In this document: positions 1-6,321 of the stretch, in pieces
Layout: every line of letters starts with the position of its first letter
Position numbering within the stretch: the stretch's first letter is position 1
From: an uncultured Arcobacter sp.
GTDB taxonomy: Bacteria > Campylobacterota > Campylobacteria > Campylobacterales > Arcobacteraceae
Assembly: GCA_913054415.1 (NCBI GenBank)
Contig: CAJXII010000068.1
Coordinates: forward strand, 1-8,428
Direction: 5' to 3'
DNA: 8,428 bases
Notes under the pieces: generated by a model
What the model was told of the DNA's origin: nothing
Seen by the model: only the letters and a program-made list of their open reading frames with translations
The model's database searches: none
Program-made: the position numbers and the translations under genes

Positions 1-133
1 TGATTTGGATATGATCATTTTGTTTGATCATCTTTATTTTAAAAGCCTCATTTGGTTGGACAAAATTATTATTTTGAGCTAATATTGTTGATATAAAAAT
101 AGATATTAGTAATATTAATTTTGTCAATTTCAT
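1..133 (-). CDS. dsbD: DsbD-like thiol:disulfide interchange protein, N-terminal fragment (runs off window)
   Basis: Translating the minus strand from the ATG at 131-133 gives 44 residues before the window ends. The first ~19 (MKLTKLILLISIFISTILA) form a classic signal peptide. They are followed by a segment with FVQPNEAFKIKM, which resembles the start of the mature periplasmic alpha domain of DsbD (E. coli has FVPADQAFAFDF). In the family, this inner-membrane protein passes electrons from cytoplasmic thioredoxin to periplasmic thiol proteins and cytochrome c maturation factors. An AAGGA site sits about 6 nt upstream of the ATG. Only 9 nt separate it from the psd stop, so it is probably the next gene in the same operon. 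The membrane and thioredoxin domains lie outside the window, so the call rests on the signal peptide and a short motif. Another protein with a DsbD-type N-terminal domain is possible. Confidence 0.6.
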   Translation of the reverse strand, partial: MKLTKLILLISIFISTILAQNNNFVQPNEAFKIKMIKQNDHIQI

Positions 134-142
134 AAGAAATCC

Positions 143-1066
143 TTATTTATAATGTGCTATGATATTACCAAACTTAACTTTATGATCTACTAAATTTTCA
201 AGATTAACAAAATCTTTTTCCCAAAGCATAACTACTGTTGATCCCATTTTAAAATACCCCAAACAATCCCCTTTATGCACTTTTAGATCATCATAGGTAT
301 ATACTTTTATTTGGGTTGTATCACTATTTGTTTCTACTGCTGGTTCAAATGTAAATACCATTTTACCTACATTTAAAGCACCTACAAAAACCATATAAAA
401 TAGTTTGTTATCAGATGTATAACACTCTAGGACAACTCTTTCATTTTCAATAAATAGATTTTGTTGTTTTTTTAGATATGTAAAATTTACAGGGTATAGC
501 TTACCAGGTATATGGATAAGTTTTGTGATTTTGAAATTTATAGGGGCATGGTATCTATGATAATCTTTTGGACTTAGATAAAAATTCATAAATTTACCAC
601 CTTCTAATTTTGCAATATTTTCACTACTTGTATGCAATGTTAAAAGATCATCTATTTTATAACTCATCCCTTTAATTTGCAAAGCAGTATTATTTGTGAT
701 TGTTCCTGCTTCACTAATAAAACTATCTGCTGGTGAGATAAAACTATTTAGACTATGATCTATTTGTCTTGGGATCATAATCTCTCTTGTAAATAGTTGA
801 TTTAGTGTTTTATATTGTGTAGGATTTTTAAACTCATGCATATCTAATCCTAAAATATTAACATAGCCATTGTTTATAATATTTTGTAACCAACTTGGAA
901 ATTGTGTAGTTGCAAATTTATAAAAATATCTTGATATTGTATTTGTAATATGTTTTTTCATCATATTGTTTCCTTGTGTTGTGTTGTTAAAATCACTTAT
1001 TTGGTATCCTATAAATAGGACAAATAGTATTATTAAACTAATAATACCTTTTGAAAAATATCGCAT
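143..1066 (-). CDS. psd: Phosphatidylserine decarboxylase proenzyme
   Basis: This enzyme decarboxylates phosphatidylserine to phosphatidylethanolamine on the inner membrane, using a pyruvoyl group made by self-cleavage. The cleavage motif is MGST (G275-S276-T277); cleavage before S276 would leave a ~32-residue alpha chain carrying the pyruvoyl. Other family marks are ISPAD (D114), LSPKDYHRYHAP (H170, H173) and TLNQLFTRE near residue 88. The longest reading is 307 aa and begins with ~34 extra residues holding a hydrophobic helix (about residues 7-22) not typical of short Campylobacterota Psd proteins. An internal ATG pair at 959-964 (residues 35-36) is preceded by AAGGAAACAAT, a better ribosome binding site than the GGAATAATAT before the upstream ATG, and gives the normal family N-terminus. 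The real start may therefore be 964 (273 aa). It lies 3 nt after the small HTH gene and 9 nt before dsbD. Confidence 0.93.
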   Translation of the reverse strand: MRYFSKGIISLIILFVLFIGYQISDFNNTTQGNNMMKKHITNTISRYFYKFATTQFPSWLQNIINNGYVNILGLDMHEFKNPTQYKTLNQLFTREIMIPRQIDHSLNSFISPADSFISEAGTITNNTALQIKGMSYKIDDLLTLHTSSENIAKLEGGKFMNFYLSPKDYHRYHAPINFKITKLIHIPGKLYPVNFTYLKKQQNLFIENERVVLECYTSDNKLFYMVFVGALNVGKMVFTFEPAVETNSDTTQIKVYTYDDLKVHKGDCLGYFKMGSTVVMLWEKDFVNLENLVDHKVKFGNIIAHYK

Positions 1067-1069
1067 ATA

Positions 1070-1333
1070 TTATTCCATAAGTTCATATTTTATTTTCTCT
1101 TGATTTAGTTTTAAAATAGTTTGTTTTTTTATCTCTTCTAGTCTATTAATATCACAATCTAACTCTTTTGCTATACTATTATCATCTAAATTTTGAATTT
1201 TGAATTTATAATATTTCCATTGTTTTTTTGTCAATCTTCTTTTTAAGACCTCTATTAGTTCATCATTGTTTTGTTTAAGAGGTCTTACTAATTTGTTTAT
1301 ATCTTGTTGTAAATTTTCTATTAAATTTTCCAT
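1070..1333 (-). CDS. Small sigma-70 region-4-like helix-turn-helix protein
   Basis: This is an 87-residue, Lys/Glu-rich protein with no signal peptide or membrane helix. I chose the ATG at 1331-1333 because AGGA lies 6 nt upstream, overlapping the surE stop. An in-frame ATG at 1346-1348 (92 aa) has no ribosome binding site and would overlap surE by 13 nt. The C-terminal half, from LTKKQWKYYKFKI through NSIAKELDCDINRLEEIKKQ to TILKL, has the spacing of the sigma-70 region 4 / LuxR-like helix-turn-helix: a leading Leu, then an SIAKEL positioning helix, then a recognition helix ending in a basic Leu-rich stretch. The N-terminal ~30 residues are predicted helical and have no recognisable family. 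I do not recognise the gene. DNA binding or contact with RNA polymerase is an inference from the HTH-like pattern. It is packed between surE and psd in the same operon. Confidence 0.8.
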   Translation of the reverse strand: MENLIENLQQDINKLVRPLKQNNDELIEVLKRRLTKKQWKYYKFKIQNLDDNSIAKELDCDINRLEEIKKQTILKLNQEKIKYELME

Positions 1334-1335
1334 AT

Positions 1336-2127
1336 TTATCCTATCCATTTGTTTAAATTTTCTATATCATCATAACTTGTCATATCTAGTTTTATAGGTG
1401 ATATTGACACATAATTGTTAGCTACAGCTTCAAAATCACATATTTTATCATCACTTCTTTCCCATAATAAAGGATGAACTCCTATCCAATGAAACTCATT
1501 GCCTTTTGGATCTTGATATCTATGCGAGTCGTTGCCAAATATTCTATATCCCGCTTTTGTAATTTTAATTCCCAAAGATTGTTGGATACTACAAGGTGGG
1601 ATATTGATATTTAATATTTTTCTTTTATCTAGTGGAAATCTATTTTGAAAGATTTTTGTTACTATATCTTGTATTGTTTTAACAGCAAGTTGAAAATCCC
1701 AAAGATTTATATTTGCTTTTAGATTTTCATCCATCACTTGAGATATAGATATAGCTGGAACTCCTTGCAAAACAGCTTCAGTTGCACCTGCTACTGTTCC
1801 ACTATATATTATATCTTCTCCCATATTTGATCCAAGATTGATACCGCTTATTACTAGATCTGGTAACTGATCTTGAGGATATATATTATGAAGCCCTAAA
1901 AATACACAATCAGTAGGAGTTCCATCCTCTAGTTTATAAAAATCATCATCAACACTTTTAAATCTTAATGGTTGAGTAAGTGTCATACTATGCGAACAAG
2001 CACTTTTATTAGTAGCAGGAGCTACTACTGTGATATTAGCTAAAGGTTTTAGAGCATCTATTAGATACTTAAGTCCTATAGCTTCATATCCATCATCATT
2101 GGTTATTAATATATTTTTTCTATCCAT
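1336..2127 (-). CDS. surE: 5'-nucleotidase SurE
   Basis: SurE is a metal-dependent phosphatase that dephosphorylates nucleoside 5'- and 3'-monophosphates and short polyphosphate in the cytoplasm, linked to stationary-phase survival. At 263 aa the length is normal for the family. Metal-site residues are visible: ITNDDG with D11 and D12 at the N-terminus, S42 in ATNKSACSHS, and N97 in VISGINLGSNMG, matching E. coli D8, D9, S39 and N92. The segments GTPTDCVFLGL and IIYSGTVAGATEA are also SurE signatures. The ATG is 6 nt after the DHH gene stop. Its ribosome binding site is weak (an AAGAG about 13 nt upstream), so translation probably depends on coupling to the upstream gene. Its stop overlaps the ribosome binding site of the small HTH gene, again suggesting coupling. 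I see no defects. Confidence 0.96.
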   Translation of the reverse strand: MDRKNILITNDDGYEAIGLKYLIDALKPLANITVVAPATNKSACSHSMTLTQPLRFKSVDDDFYKLEDGTPTDCVFLGLHNIYPQDQLPDLVISGINLGSNMGEDIIYSGTVAGATEAVLQGVPAISISQVMDENLKANINLWDFQLAVKTIQDIVTKIFQNRFPLDKRKILNINIPPCSIQQSLGIKITKAGYRIFGNDSHRYQDPKGNEFHWIGVHPLLWERSDDKICDFEAVANNYVSISPIKLDMTSYDDIENLNKWIG

Positions 2128-2133
2128 TATATA

Positions 2134-3198
2134 TTATGATATCTCTTTTAGTCTATTTTCTATAAATTGTTTTATATCATTATAATTAACAGTCTCTTTC
2201 CAATCCTCAAAAGCAGCACCAGAAGCATTTGGATGACCACCACCATTTGCCATTTTATTAGCTAAAATAGATACATCTAGTTTGCCATTGGCTCTTAATC
2301 CCATTTTTCCTCTTCTGCTTACATCTATAAAAAAATCATAATCAGGATTTGCTTTTAGAAAACTATTAGCAGGGATAGAGATATTACCTAAAGTATAAGT
2401 AAGTAACCCTTTGTGTCCATTGTAATATATGGTTAATTTATCTTTTGTATCATCTAATAGTTTTACTAAATACTTAGCACTTAGATTATCTAAACTATCA
2501 TCTTTGTTGCTTAGTTTAAGATACTCTTTTTTTAGAAAATATATATCTTCATCAAGTTTGATATATCCATTGTTTTGATCTATATAGTTTATAGTTTTTG
2601 ATAAAAGATCTAGTCTATAATCCCTATTTTGGTCTGCAAAAAGTGTATTGTTAATCTCATAAGATTTAGCAATCATACTCATACAAACTTTACCAAATTC
2701 AAAATATTGACTATGCTCTAACCAAATATCTACAGCATTGATAGAGTTTATTAGTTTTTCATATTTGGTTAATTGTTGTATTATCTCATCTGAAATATTA
2801 AATGTTTGATAGTTTTCTAAAAAATAATCATAAGTGATTTTTGTAGCAGATCTTGAAGTATCTAAATAATACCATGAAAATCTATCGGCACTTTTTTGAC
2901 CGCTACCATGATGGTCCAATAGTTGTAGGTTGATATTGTATCCATTGTTGTTTAACTGTTTTATATTTTTATCTAGTTTTTTTGATTCATCATAAGTTAG
3001 ATTTAGATCACTTATTAAGAAAAAAATATCTTTTTGTTCAGATTGTTTGATACTATCTATAACTATGTTTAGACTAGATTGAACTTCAATCCCATAGTTG
3101 GCATTAAAAAATTTACCATTTTTAAAAAACTTTTTAGTGATAAACTGACAACCATATCCATCAAGATCTGTATGAGATATATGATAAAACTGGATCAC
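2134..3198 (-). CDS. DHH/DHHA1-family phosphoesterase (NrnB / oligoribonuclease-like)
   Basis: This is a 354-residue cytoplasmic phosphoesterase with two domains. The N-terminal DHH domain shows motif I HTDLDGYG (H9, D11, D13), motif II ISDLN (D64), motif III LLDHHGSG (D95, H96, H97) and motif IV DTSRSATK near residue 113, which together bind Mn2+ in this family. The C-terminal DHHA1 domain has the substrate loop GGGHPNASG (residues 319-327). The family includes nanoRNases and cyclic-dinucleotide or pAp phosphatases. The HTDLDG N-terminus resembles Bacillus NrnB most, but the exact substrate cannot be read from sequence. The start codon is GTG (3196-3198), overlapping the Rrf2 TGA stop by 4 nt, with AAAGGA 6 nt upstream. 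Close coupling suggests co-expression with the regulator. With surE next door, both enzymes may act on short RNA or mononucleotide breakdown (inference). Confidence 0.92.
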   Translation of the reverse strand: MIQFYHISHTDLDGYGCQFITKKFFKNGKFFNANYGIEVQSSLNIVIDSIKQSEQKDIFFLISDLNLTYDESKKLDKNIKQLNNNGYNINLQLLDHHGSGQKSADRFSWYYLDTSRSATKITYDYFLENYQTFNISDEIIQQLTKYEKLINSINAVDIWLEHSQYFEFGKVCMSMIAKSYEINNTLFADQNRDYRLDLLSKTINYIDQNNGYIKLDEDIYFLKKEYLKLSNKDDSLDNLSAKYLVKLLDDTKDKLTIYYNGHKGLLTYTLGNISIPANSFLKANPDYDFFIDVSRRGKMGLRANGKLDVSILANKMANGGGHPNASGAAFEDWKETVNYNDIKQFIENRLKEIS

Positions 3199-3593
3199 AT
3201 AATATCCTTTAGTGTCAAATCATTTAAAAAATTGTTGATCTTCATTTGTAGATTGTTTAGCACAGGAAATAGGGTGCATCCACCATTAACATTTGCCGCA
3301 CAAACAGTTCCATCAAGTGAACATTCAAAAACAGATGGGATTTTTTCTTCAGCTAGTGTTACAAGTTGAAAAATTGTCAATTTTTCTGGGTCTTTATCTA
3401 ACATAAATCCACCATTGACACCTTTGTATGATTTAAGTATTTTATGTTTAGCAAGTGATTGTAAAACTTTTGCCAAAAATGATTTTGATATATTTAGTTT
3501 AACAGATAATATATCAGCATTTAGTGGTATATCGCTTTTGGCTATAATGACAAGTGATAATATAGCATATTCACTTTTTTTTGTTAAAAGCAT
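3195..3593 (-). CDS. Rrf2-family transcriptional regulator (probable Fe-S or redox sensor)
   Basis: This 132-residue protein has the normal Rrf2 length. It starts MLLTKKSEYAILSL, the family hallmark, followed by a winged helix-turn-helix (about residues 22-66) with NISKSFLAKVLQSLAKHKIL as the recognition region and GVNGGFML as the wing. Three cysteines at 91, 98 and 106 (C-x6-C-x7-C) sit where IscR and NsrR hold their [2Fe-2S] or [4Fe-4S] cluster, so sensing of Fe-S status, nitric oxide or oxygen is likely but not decided by sequence. The ATG has AGGA 6 nt upstream. It is the first gene of the minus-strand unit, its stop overlaps the next gene, and it may control its own promoter. A short inverted repeat (CTTAT-AAG-ATAAG at 3645-3657) lies in the upstream region. 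Confidence 0.92.
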   Translation of the reverse strand: MLLTKKSEYAILSLVIIAKSDIPLNADILSVKLNISKSFLAKVLQSLAKHKILKSYKGVNGGFMLDKDPEKLTIFQLVTLAEEKIPSVFECSLDGTVCAANVNGGCTLFPVLNNLQMKINNFLNDLTLKDIM

Positions 3594-3619
3594 ATTGATC
3601 CTATTTGAAAATTTTTATT

Positions 3620-3625
3620 ATTATA
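3620..3625 (-). promoter_or_regulatory. Putative -10 box for the Rrf2-led operon
   Basis: A perfect TATAAT on the minus strand lies 26 nt upstream of the Rrf2 ATG, leaving a 5' leader of about 20 nt. No TTGACA-like -35 is visible 16-18 nt further upstream, which is common in Campylobacterota promoters. A CTTAT-AAG-ATAAG inverted repeat (3645-3657) covers the region where the -35 would be and is a candidate operator. In such AT-rich DNA a TATAAT alone is weak evidence; its placement is what supports it. Confidence 0.45.
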
Positions 3626-3671
3626 TAGAAATTTTGATTAATAGCTTATAAGATAAGAATAGAGTTAAGTA

Positions 3672-3702
3672 TTGATCTACACCCAAAGATAGTGTAGATC
3701 AA
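3672..3702 (-). terminator. Hairpin downstream of the receptor gene, possible terminator
   Basis: A perfect 11-bp inverted repeat (TTGATCTACAC / GTGTAGATCAA) with a 9-nt loop begins 9 nt after the receptor stop codon on the minus strand. Its position between the receptor stop and the Rrf2 promoter fits a transcription terminator. The 3' side is followed by AATACTTAAC rather than a run of U, so intrinsic termination would be weak. It could instead be an mRNA-stabilising stem or a protein-binding palindrome. Confidence 0.5.
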
Positions 3703-3711
3703 AAAGAAAAT

Positions 3712-4988
3712 CTAAAATTTGTATTTTATATTTGCATATATATATCTACCTGGTTCATTTAATAACATAACTTCACCACTTGTTCCATCACTTAGTAAAA
3801 TCAAATCAGCATAAGTATTTGAAATAGCATAAGTTTTATCAAATAGATTATCTACTCCTATAGTAGCTTCAAATTTTTTATTGAACTCTTTTTTAGCTTT
3901 TATATTAATAATATTATAACCTTGAAGATATTGTTCTCCATTATCATCATCATATTTATTCCAAGAATTTACATGAACTAATTCAATTTTTGTAGATAAA
4001 CTATCATCTATATCATAGTTTAATGCTACATTGATTTTTAAAGGAGTTATATCAGCAAGATTGGTATTTGTTTGTTGAACTGTTGTTGTTGTATTGTTAG
4101 TTGTATCTACAATAGTTCCTGTCATAGGTTTATCTTTTTTACCTCTTTGGTATGATGCTCCAAAATCTAAAGATGAATCATCACTAATATCATAACTTCC
4201 TAAAAGCTCCAAACCATAAGTTTTAGCATCTATATTTTCAAAAGCATTATAGGCAGTTTTGTAAATTGTTCCCTTTTTATTAATAATTTTAATATTATCT
4301 TTGTTGAAATAGATATAATCATTTAGCTTACTGTAGTATGCTTTAAGTTTAAAGTAACCATTCTCATTTTTTCGTTCAAATCCTAAATCTATCTCTGTGT
4401 TTGTAGTTTGGTCTAGTGTAGGAGTTCCACTCATTACATTCATAGAACTATTAAAATACAATTCCCTTCCATCTGGAACACGACTTGCTCTTCCTATACC
4501 TGCAAAATATTTTGTAGTTTTATTTGATGAATATGTAGCTAATAGATTAATATCTAGCGAATTAAAATCTCTATCTTTGTAGTTTGTATTTGCAGTGTTA
4601 ATAGTTGTATCATTAATTCTTGCACCAAATTTTAGATTTAGTTTATCTATATTTTTATTGTATTTTGTAAATATAGCTTTATTATTTGTATCTACATCTT
4701 GAATAGATGGTAATCCTGTTAATCCAGCTTTAGCACCATATCCAATATATTCACCATCCCAATTTCTTTTACTGCCATCTATACCTAGTGTAAGAATATC
4801 ATCTTTTAGTTTAATATCATTTATAACTTTTACACCTGTCATATCAGTAGTTAGTTTGCTTACAACTTCATTATTTGAGTCTTCTGTTGTATTAGTTGTA
4901 TCATCTGATGCAATTCTATATTTAGTGCTCATAGGGTGTGTTACTTGTGAATTATATGCTTTAAATGTAAGTTTCTTCGAGTATTTAT
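3712..4988 (-). pseudogene. TonB-dependent OprC-like copper receptor, C-terminal fragment (cut by IS3 element)
   Basis: This is the barrel-forming remainder of the interrupted receptor, 424 codons open from the insertion-sequence edge to the TAG at 3712-3714. The sequence has typical TonB-receptor barrel features: FAGIGRASRVPDGRELYF, VDNLFDKTYA, alternating strands, and a terminal Phe (NIKYKF) used for outer-membrane assembly. The first residues after the junction read KYSKKLTFKAYNSQVTHPM. The HPM there (H296 and M298 of the rejoined protein) matches the HxM half of the CxxxM-HxM copper site of OprC. The ATG at 4930-4932 is the Met of HPM, not a natural start; it lacks a ribosome binding site. 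In-frame readthrough from the element is stopped by TGA at 4999-5001. No other frameshift or stop is present, so the break looks recent. The fragment cannot be exported without the signal peptide on the other half. Confidence 0.88.
4986..4988. repeat. Target-site duplication, left copy (TAT)
   Basis: TAT at 4986-4988 matches TAT at 6322-6324 on the other side of the IS3 element. Removing the element plus one copy restores a continuous receptor reading frame (D-L-N-K-Y-S), which independently supports this boundary. A 4-bp reading (TATT) with asymmetric element ends is also possible. Confidence 0.7.
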
Positions 4989-5013
4989 TATAATGAACTC
5001 ATAAAACAGGACT
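4989..5013 (+). repeat. Left terminal inverted repeat (IRL) of the IS3 element
   Basis: It reads TATAATGAACT, then ATAAA and GACT blocks, and pairs with the right end at 22 of 25 positions (mismatches at repeat positions 12, 18 and 21). The outermost hexamer is a perfect -10 consensus TATAAT directed into the element. Confidence 0.85.
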
Positions 5014-5018
5014 ATAAT
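5013..5018 (+). promoter_or_regulatory. Possible -10 box of the resident transposase promoter
   Basis: TATAAT lies just inside the left inverted repeat, 46 nt before the transposase ATG at 5064 and 58 nt before the preferred ATG at 5076. No convincing -35 sits at the right distance, so this would be a weak resident promoter, as is usual for IS3 elements before circle formation. Confidence 0.35.
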
Positions 5019-5075
5019 TCAACTAGATTTATTTCCAAAAAAGATAAAATAAATCAGAAATATATGGAGTCAATT

Positions 5076-6257
5076 ATGAGTAGAAAAAAAGGTCAGATAT
5101 TTACAGCAGAACAAAAATCTAGAATAGTTTTAGAGCTAATCAAAGAGGAGCAAACTGTAGCACAGTTAGCAACCAAACATCAAGTTACTGCAAAGACTAT
5201 AACGAACTGGAAAAAGCAACTGTTAGATAATATTGCAATTGCATTTGAACCAGCTAAGGCAGTTAGTGAATTTAAAGATGAGATAAATGAACTAACAACT
5301 CAAAATGATGAGTTAGCTAAAGCATTAGGTAAAGCAACATTGAAAGCAGATTTTGCTGTAAAAAAGCTAAAGAGCTTGGGATTATGTGATTACAGGCCTC
5401 TTGTCGATCCCAAGCATGCACTATCTATACAAGAACAATTAAAGATATTTAATATATCTAAAAGTAGCTACTATTATACGCCTGAACCAATGAAAGAAGA
5501 AGATATAAAGATACTAAATGCTATTGATGTAATTGCTACAGATAATAGTGATTGGGGATATAGATTTATAGATGAACAATTAGTAGAAGATGGCTTTACT
5601 ATTGGTAATAATAGAGTATTGAAATATATGCAATTACTAGGCATACAGGCTATATACCCTCACAAAAAACCTTCTACAAGTGGTAGGAATAAAGAGCATG
5701 CGATATACAAATATTTGCTAGGTGAATATTGGAGTAGAGTTAATGGTAAAAATAAAGTAAATGTACCTAACACCAATGAAGTATGGAGTGGTGATATAAC
5801 ATATATTAGAACACCAAATGGTATGATGTATTTAGCCGCTATCATAGACTGGCACAGTAAAGCTATATTGTCGTATAAGATATCTAATACGATGGATGCA
5901 GCCTTAGCTTGTGATGTACTACAAGATGCATTATCTAAACATCCTGCACCAAAGATATTTAATAGTGATCAAGGTAGTCAATATACAAGTCATCTTCATA
6001 TTAATATATTAAAAGAGCATAATATTTTAATATCAATGAACGGCAAAGCTAGAAGTATTCACAATATTGCTATTGAAAGATTCTTTAGAACTTTAAAATA
6101 TACCAATATTTATATAAGCAATTATCAGACTATTAAAGAATTAAAAGAAGGAGTGGAAAATTGGATGTACAAATATAATTTTAAAAGGTTTCATTCATCT
6201 ATTAATTACAGAAAACCAATGAATGTATATTTGGATTATGTAAAAAATGTAGCATAA
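5076..6257 (+). CDS. IS3-family transposase, fused OrfA-OrfB in one frame
   Basis: The transposase catalyses copy-out/paste-in transposition through a circular intermediate. The N-terminal OrfA part (to about residue 105) has the helix-turn-helix VAQLATKHQVTAKTITNWKK followed by a leucine-zipper-like coiled coil (residues ~66-104). The OrfB part has an HTH_21-like segment with DWGYRFI and an rve integrase core with D244 (WSGDITYI), D302 (FNSDQGSQYTS) and E338 (NIAIERFFRTLK), giving DD(35)E with K345 seven residues later. Numbering is from the ATG at 5064. I prefer the ATG at 5076 (393 aa) because GGAG lies 6 nt upstream; the one at 5064 (397 aa) has no good site. Most IS3 transposases need a -1 frameshift to join OrfA and OrfB, but here they are already in one frame although a frameshift signal is present. 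It appears intact and active. Confidence 0.93.
   Translation: MSRKKGQIFTAEQKSRIVLELIKEEQTVAQLATKHQVTAKTITNWKKQLLDNIAIAFEPAKAVSEFKDEINELTTQNDELAKALGKATLKADFAVKKLKSLGLCDYRPLVDPKHALSIQEQLKIFNISKSSYYYTPEPMKEEDIKILNAIDVIATDNSDWGYRFIDEQLVEDGFTIGNNRVLKYMQLLGIQAIYPHKKPSTSGRNKEHAIYKYLLGEYWSRVNGKNKVNVPNTNEVWSGDITYIRTPNGMMYLAAIIDWHSKAILSYKISNTMDAALACDVLQDALSKHPAPKIFNSDQGSQYTSHLHINILKEHNILISMNGKARSIHNIAIERFFRTLKYTNIYISNYQTIKELKEGVENWMYKYNFKRFHSSINYRKPMNVYLDYVKNVA
5360..5415 (+). promoter_or_regulatory. Programmed -1 ribosomal frameshift signal in the transposase gene
   Basis: The heptamer A AAA AAG (5360-5366) is in the zero frame at codons 99-101. Seven nt downstream a perfect 9-bp stem forms between GCTTGGGAT (5374-5382) and ATCCCAAGC (5407-5415), with a 24-nt loop. 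This matches the IS3-family frameshift design at the normal OrfA/OrfB border. In this element a -1 shift reads A-K-E-L-G-I-M and stops at TGA 5387-5389, giving a ~108-residue OrfA-like product (from the ATG at 5064), while unshifted translation gives full transposase. Confidence 0.7.
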
Positions 6258-6296
6258 GGTAACAGTAAAAGGTGGAAATAAATAGGTTGTTTTAAA

Positions 6297-6321
6297 AGTC
6301 TTGATTTATCAGTTCATTATA
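6297..6321 (-). repeat. Right terminal inverted repeat (IRR) of the IS3 element
   Basis: Read inward on the minus strand it starts TATAATGAACT and matches the left end at 22 of 25 positions. On the plus strand it contains GTCTTGA at 6298-6304. The TTGATT within it (6301-6306) is a -35-like hexamer pointing out of the element. Confidence 0.85.

Larger units (their letters stand above)
4989..6321 (+). mobile_element. Complete IS3-family insertion sequence, 1333 bp
   Basis: The element carries one transposase gene and imperfect terminal inverted repeats of 25 bp with 22 matches (4989-5013 and 6297-6321), both beginning TATAATGAACT when read inward. It is flanked by 3-bp TAT duplications. It sits inside the receptor gene in the opposite orientation. 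The length, inverted repeats, DD(35)E transposase and short target duplication all fit the IS3 family. I cannot assign a subgroup or a named element without a search. Both ends and the transposase look intact, so it is probably still mobile. The last stop codon of the receptor's N-terminal fragment (6317-6319) is supplied by its right end. Confidence 0.9.

Noticed and set aside
3079..3651. Two plus-strand open frames at 3079-3369 and 3415-3651.
   Set aside because: They lie antisense to the DHH and Rrf2 genes, which have strong family motifs, and their products resemble no protein and lack good ribosome binding sites.
4397..4582. Plus-strand open frame of 61 codons inside the receptor C-terminal fragment.
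   Set aside because: Antisense shadow of a real coding frame with no recognisable motif.
4930..4932. ATG at 4932 as the start of an independent outer-membrane protein of 406 residues.
   Set aside because: It has no ribosome binding site or signal peptide, and it is the Met of the HPM ligand motif in a frame that continues upstream to the IS edge.
5354..5366. The fused transposase as a simple loss of one A in an ancestral A7 run.
   Set aside because: With an extra A, moving from the short frame to the OrfB frame would need a +1 shift rather than the -1 shift the signal promotes, so that simple ancestor does not fit. Other indels or sequencing error remain possible.
5660..5845. Minus-strand open frame of 61 codons inside the transposase gene.
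   Set aside because: Antisense to the integrase core; no ribosome binding site and no motif, so not a passenger gene.
4994..6316. Element ends at TGAACT...AGTTCA (the usual TG...CA ends of IS3 members).
   Set aside because: No matching target duplication flanks those positions, and TATAATG is shared by the tip of the second element, so the outer ends at 4989 and 6321 fit better.
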